DNA of 33,486 nucleotides from Actinomycetes bacterium (GTDB lineage Bacteria > Actinomycetota > Thermoleophilia > BMS3ABIN01): positions 1-33,486 of the forward strand of contig JAJRYJ010000076.1 in the NCBI GenBank assembly GCA_024275795.1, read 5' to 3'. The notes under the pieces were generated by a model. That model was not told the DNA's origin and made no database searches. It saw only the letters and a list, made by a program, of their open reading frames with translations. Position 1 is the first letter of the stretch. Each line of letters begins with the position of its first letter. Positions 1 to 9,077 of this stretch are shown one piece after another. Made by a program: the position numbers and the translations under genes.

Positions 1-29
1 GTCCCCCAAAGTGTTACGTACCCGGAGGG

Positions 30-2786
30 TCAGTCGAGGTCGAGGCCGAGGACCTCGTTGAAATATCCATTGTAGAGCACGCGCTGGGAGGTAATGACGT
101 GGTCCGTCGCCGGCGTCGTCGTGCCCGCATTGTATGCCCGCCCCTCGACGGGCCCGCCAATACAGGAACCGAACCTCGGAGACCATATCTCTCTTGGGGC
201 CAGAGTCCGCTTTGTGGGCGACGACGTGGGCACGCCCACCCCTTCCTCGGCCTGCTGGCCCGCTATCCAGATCTCCACGTCGATGGCCTGGTCGTAGGAG
301 GGGTTGGCCACCACTATCCAGTTCTGCATCCCCGGGCTCTGCTGATCGTACCAGGTCCAGTGATAGGTGCTTGCCAGGCTGGAGGTAGGGGTGCCCATGG
401 ACTCGCCGAATGAGTTCCCGAAGACGCTGCGCTGTGACACTATCAGATCCGGTGCCGCCCCCGGGTCAAACGTCTCGGAAGTTACCGTTACCGGCCCGTC
501 CGCGATGCCCAGGCGCAGGAATGCCATGTCTTCTCCGTTGGGGTCTCCGGCGGGCCGCAGGATGCCATAAATACATTTGGCCGGATCGGGTGCGCTTGCG
601 CTGCAGCCCATACCGATATCTATCTGGTATTCTGCTGTTTTAGTGCTGGGGTTGGCCAGCAATATCCAGTTTCTGCCGCCTTCGTCGTCGTACCAGGGCC
701 ATGTATAAACGTCGGAGAGCTCCTCGGCCGGGACGCCCACAGCCTCGTTGAAGGCCGCGCCGCCACCGCTCAGCACCCTCTGTGAGGCCATTACCGGCCT
801 GCGATCGCCCGGAGTGTCCCAAGAACCGCCCTTGCGGTATGCCTTCACTTCGACCGGCCCGCCCATCTTTCCGGGGAACTGGGGCGTCCAGTTGTCGCCT
901 GGGGCGATATCGCCGGTCTTTGACACCATCTGGAGGTAATCGGCGCTGCCTTCAACCCTGTTTTTGAACGACACCTCCACGGTCACCGTATCCACCCCCG
1001 GGTTGGTTATCAGTATCCAGTTGCTGTAGCCGGGCGAGAGCTGATCATACCAGGTCCAGTACCAGTGGTCGGAGAGCCTCTGCGTATCCATGCCCAGGAC
1101 TTCTTCCAGCGAATAGCGGCCCTTGGGCCAGAGTATGCGCTGTGAGGCGATTATCGGGTTTCCGGTAATGGATAGCGCATCCACCGGCCCGCCCATGAGA
1201 CCGTCATACTTCTACGTTACCGTCATTCCGGACGGCACCTGTCCCGGGGCATTACCGATTCCTTTGGGGTCTAGCACCCGATCGGTTCCGGCTATTTTCA
1301 GACCTACCCAGGCATCAATCGTCGCTGTCTCCGGCTGTCCCATCAGGACCCAGTTATCACCACCGATATTATCGTACCAGGTGAACAGATAGTGGCGCCC
1401 CACCGGAGTGATGAAGACGTCCCCCTGGGCGTTGGTGTCGCCGGGCACCAGGTCATTCTCGAAAGATTGAAAAATCACGTAGCCGCCGTCGGCGGAGATG
1501 GCGGCATAGTCTGATACCTCGGCGTTGCCGCTGCCGCCTCTCAGGTTGGCGGAAACCAGCTGCGTGGCACCGGTGAGCATGTCTTTGAGAAAGACGTCGC
1601 TGGTTGCACCGGTATCCGCGGGGTCGAGATTGGTGGCGGCGGAACTGAACGTAATCATACGGCCGTCAACCGACAGCGACGGATCCACGCTTGGGTAGTT
1701 GCCTTTGACGCCGGCGCTGTTGCTTGACACCAGCTTTATGTCGGCATTCGCCGTCGCCCAACCGTCAACATCGGCGGCAAGATAAATATCATTGTCTGCG
1801 TTGGTATCGCCTGCGTCGAAGTTGGTGCTTTTCGAGGTGAAGGCTATCTTCTTCCCGTCCGACGAGACGCTCGGTGCGATGCTGGCTCCGTTGCCCTTGG
1901 TGCCGCCCTCCCAGGATACCAGGTCGATGCGGCCAGTATGGTTCCCGCTGCTGATGTCCTTGATATAGATGTCATACAGTCCATCATTGTCGCTGCCGGA
2001 AAAATCGGTCGCCGCCGACTGGAAAACCACATAGTTGCCGTCGGCGGATATATCCGGGGCGTAGCTGTTGTCATTTCCTGAAGCTCCGCTTTCCAGCGAC
2101 GACGCCACGAAAACATTGCCGCCCTGCATGTCCTTTACGTAAATCTCCGTACCGGGATTAAGGGGGTCCAGGTAGGTATCCTTTGACTGGAAGGCCACCA
2201 TGCTGCCGTCCGCGGATATGGATGCTGCGGTGCTGTCTCCGTTAAGCTGCAGCTTCTGATTCCCTGCGACTATCACTGATACCAGCTCGATGGCGCCGGT
2301 CTGCATGTCCTTCCTGAAGATATCGATGGCACTATTGCTGTCGTCAGCGACCAGGTTTGTCGACGGGCTGTAAAAGACGACGTAGCGTCCGTCGGCGGAT
2401 ATGTCCGGTGAGTAGCTGGATAATCCCCCGAAGGTCGTGCCGTCGGCGGCCACGGAGGCGGGCTCGATCTTACCGGTGGCGGTGTCTTTGACGTAAATCT
2501 GCCTGACGCTGTTGGTCTCGCCCCCCGCCAGGGCGTTATAGGAACTGAAGGCGACGTAGCGTCCGTCGGCGGAAACAGCTGGAGAATCACTGGTTGCGAC
2601 GCCCTCTCCGCCGCTGGCGTCGGTGGAGACCCGGGAAATCACGAGCGGGGATGCCCCCGCCTCATCATCGGCGGCGAGACCGGCGATGACGGCCACGATC
2701 ATCAGCATCAGCAGGACGGAAGCCGCCAGCCTGACCGTCAGGCGGTATCTCCCCCAGCTTGCCCCGTCACCCCTGACCGTCTGCAT
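30..2786 (-). CDS. Secreted TolB/WD40-like beta-propeller protein with four C-terminal 'WTWYD...NWI..ANP...GGPV...SQRVL..FNEVLG' repeats; contains one in-frame TAG at 1212-1214 (ORFs 1212..2849 and 30..1196 are in the same frame)
   Basis: Hydrophobic N-terminal segment; repeated 'SADGRYVAFSS'-type blades; the C-terminal ~110-aa repeats continue across the TAG in register (GQVPSGMTVT[TAG]KYDGLMGGPV); start ATG at 2786 with AAAGGGG upstream; final stop TGA. Confidence 0.75.
1212..1214 (-). other. In-frame UAG codon inside the TolB-repeat protein
   Basis: Plus-strand 'cta' at 1212-1214; the upstream and downstream ORFs share the frame (1212-1194 = 18 nt). Confidence 0.85.
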
Positions 2787-2926
2787 AGCATACCCCTTTC
2801 CGCCGGAGGAGACCGGCCGGCACGAGCATTTGTGCCGTGCCATATTCATAGTTATAGAACAATATTAATCATGAATACAGAGACATTCAAGATTTGCGTC
2901 CTGGAGACTTGCCGGCGGAAAGTTGG

Positions 2927-3000
2927 CGCGCCCGACAGGATTCGAACCTGTGACCTCATGATTCGTAGTCATGCGCTCTATCCAGCTGAGCTACGGGCGC
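2927..3000 (-). tRNA. tRNA-Arg (anticodon ACG)
   Basis: Acceptor GCGCCCG/CGGGCGC, TTCGAATCC T-loop, anticodon loop CTACGAA on the minus strand. Confidence 0.93.
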
Positions 3001-3049
3001 GCGTATTTGTTATGCCGTCCGCCGGGCAAAGCGGCCGGCAGCGGTTATT

Positions 3050-3481
3050 CTAGTCGAGAATCTCCAGCAGTTCTATCTCGAAGACCAGATCCTTGCCGGC
3101 CAGGGGATGGTTCGAGTCCAGCGTCAGCACCTCATCGTCCACCTCCACCACCATGGCCCTGATGGCGCCGCCGTCATCCATGTCGCTCTGCAGCACGTCC
3201 CCCACGCTGGGGTTGTACTCGGGCGGTATCTGACTGCGGTCGATCTTCTGCACCAGCTCCGGTCTGCGTTGTCCGTAGGCCTCGTCCACGGGTATCTCCA
3301 CCCGCACGCTCTTGCCTGCCTCGAGCCCCGTGACAGCGTCCTCGAAGCCGGGCAGCAGCTGCCCGTCGCCCAGCGTGAACTCGAAGGGCTCCTTGCCGTG
3401 CGAATCGAAGAAGACAGCGCCGCCGCGGACGCTGCCGATATAATCGACCCTTACCCTGTCGCCTTTTTTCGCTTTCGCCAT
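3050..3481 (-). CDS. SlyD-type FKBP peptidyl-prolyl isomerase
   Basis: 143 aa; FKBP/SlyD pattern 'VRVDYIGSV...LLPGFEDAVTGLEAGKSVRVEIPVDEAYG...NHPLAGKDLVFEIELLEI'; ends in TAG. Confidence 0.9.
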   Translation of the reverse strand: MAKAKKGDRVRVDYIGSVRGGAVFFDSHGKEPFEFTLGDGQLLPGFEDAVTGLEAGKSVRVEIPVDEAYGQRRPELVQKIDRSQIPPEYNPSVGDVLQSDMDDGGAIRAMVVEVDDEVLTLDSNHPLAGKDLVFEIELLEILD

Positions 3482-3587
3482 ACGCGCCTCTCAACCTACG
3501 CCCCAGGGTCCCGGGCCACCAGGGGCCACCGGGGGGACACAATACCTTTTCCCGTCGAGCAGCATGAGCTCGCCGGCGGCCAGATGG

Positions 3588-3679
3588 CGGAGAGGGAGGG
3601 ATTCGAACCCTCGAAGGAGGCATTCACCCCCTTAATCGCTTAGCAGGCGATCGCCTTCAGCCGGCTCGGCCACCTCTCC
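3588..3679 (-). tRNA. tRNA-Ser (anticodon GCT)
   Basis: Long-variable-arm class II tRNA; acceptor GGAGAGG/CCTCTCC; anticodon loop CTGCTAA. Confidence 0.93.
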
Positions 3680-3889
3680 ATCATGCTCCAGCCTATGATT
3701 TTAGTGTTATCAAAGGCGGAATTCCACCCGCCGCGGTCCGTCGAACCGGTTTCCCCGACTCACACTAACCGGTAGCTCGTGATGCTATCATAAGTCCAGG
3801 GTGCTTCTGCCGATATTCATAAAGGGAATGTTTCCGCCGCATTGAATTGCTTTAATGGCAAGGCGCAATCGACGGGAAAAGGAAGCGTC

Positions 3890-4360
3890 ATGTTGTCAAA
3901 GCCTGTGCTGATCGCCATCATCATCCTCGCCCTGCTGGGCGTGCTGGACACCAGCTATTCCATCTATCAGCACTACAACACCAGCGGCGACGCCGCCTGC
4001 AACATCAACGCCACCGTCAACTGCGACGTGGTCAACCAGAGCGTCTACTCGGAGATGTCGGGGGTTCCCGTCGCCGGCATCGGCCTCGCGGGCTACCTCT
4101 TCTTCATCGCGGTCTGCTCCCTGATGTTGTCCGGCAGGTACCTCGGGGGCTGGACGCTGCCGCTGCTGCTGACGGCGGCGCTGTTCGCTTTCGTCTACTC
4201 ACTGGCGCTTACGTACATCGAGTTCTTCATCCTCAAGGCGGTCTGCCCCATGTGCGTCATCTCCATGACCCTGGTGACCACCATCACGTTGCTGGCCTAT
4301 GCCGACGCCGTCAAGTCGAGCCGCAGCCGCTCCGGCGGACTGAGGCCCAGGGCAGCCTGA
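3890..4360 (+). CDS. Vitamin K epoxide reductase (VKOR) family membrane protein
   Basis: Multi-TM protein with 'DAACNINATVNCDVVNQSVYSEMSGVPVAGIGLAGYL' and 'CPMCVIS' redox motif; start ATG at 3890 within the longer ORF. Confidence 0.88.
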   Translation: MLSKPVLIAIIILALLGVLDTSYSIYQHYNTSGDAACNINATVNCDVVNQSVYSEMSGVPVAGIGLAGYLFFIAVCSLMLSGRYLGGWTLPLLLTAALFAFVYSLALTYIEFFILKAVCPMCVISMTLVTTITLLAYADAVKSSRSRSGGLRPRAA

Positions 4361-4376
4361 AGCGTTCAACGCCCGT

Positions 4377-5243
4377 TCATGCGCCCTCCCGCAGTTCCAG
4401 GTCCTTTTCGACTCCGAACAGGAACCGCAGGTAGCGGAATGCGAAGCGCATCAGTTCCAGCTCGTCCTCGCGGATGCGGTCGACATATTCGTCATCCAGC
4501 ACGAACACATCCAGCAGGCGGCTCTCGAAGACGAATTTGCGGAACTGGTCGATGTTGTAACTGGCGATAAAGAAGATCTGCTGTCGGCGGCCGTCCTCAT
4601 CCTCTTCTCTGGTGACGCGCCGGATGAAGATGTCCTTCCAGTCGCGGTTCATCTCGTCGTAGTGGGAGGCCTCCTGGTTCTCGCGCCATTCGGCGATTGT
4701 CCAGCGCTTGTCCTCCTCGAAACCGCGGCAATGGTCCTCGCGGATCAGCATGTAGAACTCGCGGTTCTCCACCTCGCCTTCGATCTCGCGCCGGTGGATG
4801 CCCTGGCCCACGGGGTAGTAACGACACATCGCAGGACGGTCGCTGTAGATCGTGCAACCCTCTTCGGTAACGAAGGGACAGGGGCGCTCCTCTCCCTCGC
4901 CCATCAGCAGCAGCAGTTGCGGCCAGCCGGTCTTCTCGTCGATGCGGGAGCGGGTGTATTTCTCGAGGAACTCGTCGGACGAGATGCCCAGGCGGTTCTT
5001 CATGCGCAGCACATCATAAGGCGTCAGCATGATGTCGATGTTGCCGCAGCAGGCGGTGAAGCAGCTGATGCCCGGGTAACAGGCGAACTTCAGCTTTGAA
5101 TCAAGGCTGAGCTGCTCCGGCACTACCGGGCTCTGTTTGGGAGGCCGGGCCTGCTCCTCGATGTGCTTCCTGTCGTCTTCGAGGCCGGGCCTCGGACTTT
5201 CGTTGATACTGTCGTTAAGTTGGTTGTCGTCTTCCTTTTTCAT
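4377..5243 (-). CDS. YkgJ-family cysteine-cluster (putative metal-binding) protein
   Basis: 'CYPGISCFTACCGNIDIMLTPYDVLRMKNRLG...CPFVTEEGCTIYSDRPAMCRYYPVG' signature. Confidence 0.8.
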   Translation of the reverse strand: MKKEDDNQLNDSINESPRPGLEDDRKHIEEQARPPKQSPVVPEQLSLDSKLKFACYPGISCFTACCGNIDIMLTPYDVLRMKNRLGISSDEFLEKYTRSRIDEKTGWPQLLLLMGEGEERPCPFVTEEGCTIYSDRPAMCRYYPVGQGIHRREIEGEVENREFYMLIREDHCRGFEEDKRWTIAEWRENQEASHYDEMNRDWKDIFIRRVTREEDEDGRRQQIFFIASYNIDQFRKFVFESRLLDVFVLDDEYVDRIREDELELMRFAFRYLRFLFGVEKDLELREGA

Positions 5244-5358
5244 TATCAGCTGATTTCCCTTGTCAGAACGGTTAAATGGACAGACTCCATTATTGCAGTT
5301 AAGGCGCTGCTTTACAGTGCCAGGTTATTGCTTCGGCGCCGTCCGTTAAACGAAAAAA

Positions 5359-5389
5359 ACCGGCGGCGGCCCGCAGGGCCGCCGCCGGT
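5359..5389 (-). terminator. Rho-independent terminator of the sat-apr-qmo operon
   Basis: Perfect 14-bp stem ACCGGCGGCGGCCC / GGGCCGCCGCCGGT, 3-nt loop, followed on the minus strand by a T tract; 14 nt past the qmoC TAA. Confidence 0.93.
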
Positions 5390-5402
5390 CTGATGCGCAT
5401 CG

Positions 5403-6779
5403 TTACACGCCCACACCCACGTCCCTGCCCGTTGCGCGGGCAAAGACCAGCGCCACGAACCTGTATATCATGTGCGCCATCTTTGAGAAGGGCGCATAGA
5501 GGAACAGGAAGAGCACGCTCATCAGATGCGTGGCGTAAACAGTGTAAGCAGCGGTAGCAACATCTGCCTGCCTCAGCAATTCAGCACCTATTCCGGTAAG
5601 CAGTATCACGTAAATAGTGACAATCAGCCACCAGTCGAAGTAACTGCCCAGGCCCACCTTCTCAGCATGTACGAAACGATAGATGAGGATCAGCGTGATG
5701 CCGATGATACCTGCTGCGGCGCTTACGTTACCCAACCATTTGATAGGATCCGTCATCGCATATGGTGAATGATGCTCGATTCCGAACAGGGGCAGAAAGT
5801 CTGAATAGACTACAGCCCACGCAGTTGTCAGGGCCAGGCCGATGAACGCGTAGAATATCAACAGGTGCGAGTTTGCCCTGTCCTTAGTCTCATCGCATTC
5901 GCGGAAGCGCTTGTGCGCCAGGAATTCGCTGAGCGTCGGCCCAAGGTTCCCGAAGAACCCCTTTGCGGGCTTTTTGCCGCCGCCGGAGACATGATGGTTC
6001 ATCATGTCATTCCAGTATTTCCTGCCGCCGAGTATCAGAACTATTGCGGCAAAAGCGAAGGCGATGGTGAATATGGGGTCGATGGCTGTGAATATGGGCA
6101 TGAAATTGGAGTAGACTATCTGACCCTCTTCGCCTCGCTCGACACCCGAGAAGCTGCCATTCGCAGCCAGCGCTATCAGGATCACCGCAATCGGAATAAC
6201 AGCCATGAGAATGGTGCCGCCGAGGCTGCCGAGCGCCTTGGTAATACCGCCGCCGGAGTAGTTGGAGATGGTCATCTTGGCGATGGCCTGCAGCACTCTT
6301 CCCGGCTTGGCGTCGCGCGGGCACTGAGCCACGCAATCACTGCACTGGTGGCAAAGCCAGACATCGGGGCTGCCGACAAGTTTCTCCTTGAGACCCCACT
6401 GGGCCCACTGCATCTCCTTGCGTGGGAAGGGGTTGTCGTCCGGTGTCAGGTTGCAGACCACCGAACAGGTGGCGCACTGGTAACACTTCTTCAGGTCCTC
6501 GCCGCCGGAAGCCATAACCTGCTTGACGAATTTGAGGTCGGGTTTGACCGCCTCGGTCACTACTGCGGCAGGCTCGGCCGCTTCATCTGCGCCTTCGGTT
6601 TCCGCGGCAGCGTCATCGCCGGCATCGGCAGCAGGCTCCCCTTCCGCCTCACCGCCGCTTCCGGCTTCGGCGTCGGCTTCGGTGGCCACGGCTGTCTCTT
6701 CGGACGCCTCGGAGGCCTCGTCCTTCACATCATCGGCTGACTCGTCAGCCTGGTTGTTGTCAACTGTCTCTTCTGCCAT
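5403..6779 (-). CDS. qmoC: Quinone-interacting membrane-bound oxidoreductase subunit C, with an unusual acidic N-terminal extension
   Basis: HdrC-like ferredoxin motifs 'CYQCATCSVVCNLTP' and 'CHQCSDCVAQCP' followed by cytochrome-b-like TM domain; follows qmoA/qmoB. Confidence 0.92.
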   Translation of the reverse strand: MAEETVDNNQADESADDVKDEASEASEETAVATEADAEAGSGGEAEGEPAADAGDDAAAETEGADEAAEPAAVVTEAVKPDLKFVKQVMASGGEDLKKCYQCATCSVVCNLTPDDNPFPRKEMQWAQWGLKEKLVGSPDVWLCHQCSDCVAQCPRDAKPGRVLQAIAKMTISNYSGGGITKALGSLGGTILMAVIPIAVILIALAANGSFSGVERGEEGQIVYSNFMPIFTAIDPIFTIAFAFAAIVLILGGRKYWNDMMNHHVSGGGKKPAKGFFGNLGPTLSEFLAHKRFRECDETKDRANSHLLIFYAFIGLALTTAWAVVYSDFLPLFGIEHHSPYAMTDPIKWLGNVSAAAGIIGITLILIYRFVHAEKVGLGSYFDWWLIVTIYVILLTGIGAELLRQADVATAAYTVYATHLMSVLFLFLYAPFSKMAHMIYRFVALVFARATGRDVGVGV

Positions 6780-6791
6780 CTCAACCTCCTC

Positions 6792-9077
6792 CTAGAATCC
6801 CTTGAACGGGTTAGGCCCGAAGCCCTTCAGTTCCTCGGCGAAGTCATCGAGGATCTGCGGCAGTTGGTCCCACTCGTTTACAGCCAGCTGTACCTGCTTG
6901 ACGCGTTCCGCTTCAAGCATCAGCCTGCTCAAGGTCTCCTGGACCTTGCCAAGCCGCTCGTTGCACATCTCCGATCCCTTAATGAAATGGCACTGGTAAT
7001 CGTCGCCGTATTTGCAGCCGATGAGCATGATGCCCTCGACGCCGGCTGACAGGGAATCGGCTATCCATACCAGGTTCGTCCCTCCAAGGCACCTGAGGTT
7101 GATAAAGCGGAAGAACGGGTTCAACTGCATGCGGTTGAGACCCGCTATATCCAGCGAGGGGTAGGCATCGTTCTCGCAGATGAGGCAGATGATCCTGGGT
7201 TTATCCTCCTCCTCGGGGACGTTCACGGCCTTCATCGCTTCCGCGACCATGGGTACGCTGTAGTCCTTGAAGGAGATTATCTTCTGGGGACAGGCCCCCA
7301 TGCAGACGCCGCAGCGCCGGCAACGGTAGGTGTTGGTCTTGGGCGTGCCTTTCTCGTCCTAGTCCAGCGTTCCGAAGGGGCACTCGACGGTGCACCTGCG
7401 GCACTGGGTACAGTTGGTGAAGTTGATCTCCGGGTAGGTCATATCGCCGACACGCGGATGCACGGCCTTGCCCTCGGAAGTCAGCTCCAGACACTGGATG
7501 GCCTTCAGCGCCGCCCCGCCCGCATCGGATGCAGACTGCATGGCGGTCATGGGAGCGCGCACGGTTCCGGCGGCGTAGATGCCGGTCCTGCGCGTCTCGT
7601 AGGGGAAGCACACGAAATGGGAATCGGGGAAGCCATAGCTCAGGTATGGCATCTCCGGGCCCTGCCTGTATTCCAGGTTCAAGATATGGGGATCGGCTAT
7701 GACCTCCTTGATGATACCGTCGGGGGTCTCGGTCTCCTTCCACTGGCCGATGTAGTCCGGCGTCAGGTCGTTGATGGTGCGACCCTCCGGCACCATATTG
7801 GTTACCATGCCGGTGGCCAGCACCAGCATGTCAGCATCGAAGCGCACCTTCTCGCCGAGCATGGTGTGATCGATCTCGATGGATACGCCGCCGTCGGCAC
7901 CCTCCTCGATACTGACAATCTCACCCTTGGTGAGCATGACACCGGGGTTGTCCTGGGCGGCCTCGTAATAATTCTCGTAGAGGCCCGGCGTACGCATATC
8001 CTTGTAGATGATATAGGCTTCCGCATCCGCGTCGCTCTCGGTCACATAAGTGGCCTGCTTCAGCGAGGTCAGGCAGCAGACTGATGAGCAATAGGGAAGA
8101 TGCTCCGGATCGCGGCTGCCGGCGCACTGCAGGAAGGCCACCTTTTTGGCGACGCTGCCGTCGGGGCGCAGTATCTTGCCGTCGTTGGCGGCGACCATCT
8201 CTTCCATCTCCACGTTGGTCACGACATTCTTGAACTTGCCATATCCCAGGTGTTCGAGGTTGCCGGCGTCGTAGGGGCGCCAGCCGGTGGCCATGATGAT
8301 GGAGCCGATGTCCACCGTCTCCTCGCCGCCGTTCCGGCTGATTGTCACCTTGTACAGGCCGGGCGCTCCCTCGGTTTTGGTCACAGCGGCGCCGGTCATT
8401 ACCTTGATCCTGTCGTTGCCCTCGACGGCGCTGATCTTCTCGCCGATGTCAGAGGGTCCGATGTTGTCGAACGGCGGTTTGGCCGGCAGCATCTTGTGCA
8501 TCTTCCGCGACCAGCCGCCCAGTTCCGCTTCCTTCTCCACCAGCACCACGTCATAGCCGGCGCCGGCGGACTCGAGCGCCGATGTGAGGCCGGCGACGCC
8601 GCCGCCGATCACCAGTACGGACCTGGTGATGGGCTCGATCTCGGGATCCATGGGCTCAGCCTTGGCGATGCGCGCCAGGCCGATGCGCAACTGGTCCTCC
8701 GCCAGCATCTGCGTATCCTCGTCTCCGGGCTCGTGGGTCCAGACCACCTGCTCACGCAGGTTCACGCGCTCGGTCACGTACTTGAGCGGATCGTAGGAAA
8801 AGACGTCCGTGTTCACCCGCATTGAGCAGGCGGCGACAACGATGGAGTTCACACCCTCGTTGTTGATGTCGTCCTTGATGATCTGTGCGCCGTCCTGGCT
8901 GCAGAGGAACTCGTGCGTCTTGATGTTCTCCAGCTTCTTGATCTCACCGATCTTCTTGAGGGCGTCTATGTCAAGGGCGTCACCGATCTCACAGCCGGTA
9001 CATATGTACAGGCCGATCTTCTGTGTGAACTCTTCCTTCTCCTCGGCCGCAGCTTCGTTTTTTGCTTCCTCAGACAT
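6792..9077 (-). CDS. qmoB: Quinone-interacting membrane-bound oxidoreductase subunit B (HdrA-like plus MvhD-like C-terminal domain), interrupted by a single in-frame TAG at 7359-7361
   Basis: ORF 7359..9236 (true start ATG at 9077) and ORF 6792..7301 share a frame: CTQCRRCTVECPFGTLD[TAG]DEKGTPKTNTYRCRRCGVCMGACPQKIISF; HdrA FAD motif 'VLVIGGGVAGLTSALESAGAGYDVVLVEKE'; 8-nt overlap with qmoA. Confidence 0.9.
7359..7361 (-). other. In-frame UAG codon between the two [4Fe-4S] cluster motifs of QmoB
   Basis: Plus-strand 'cta' at 7359-7361; codon-by-codon translation continues without shift through both CxxCxxCxxxCP motifs. Confidence 0.88.

Noticed and set aside
2800-2850. GGCACG...CGTGCC hairpin upstream of the TolB-repeat gene as a c-di-GMP riboswitch
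   Set aside because: The conserved core motifs of GEMM-type riboswitches could not be matched by eye; only a short inverted repeat is supported.
3050-3052. TAG at the end of the SlyD-type FKBP as another read-through site
   Set aside because: The protein ends at the expected FKBP/SlyD C-terminus (LVFEIELLEILD); the extension would run into the tRNA-Arg gene and meet another TAG, so it is best read as a true stop.
5865-6740. Long plus-strand ORF (291 aa) opposite qmoC
   Set aside because: Shadow ORF of a GC-rich coding region; composition and lack of domains indicate it is spurious.
7301-7359. QmoB as two naturally separate subunits (HdrA-like plus MvhD-like)
   Set aside because: The break falls within a dicluster ferredoxin domain and the only ATG downstream is inside the second cluster motif, with no RBS, so a clean two-gene split is implausible.
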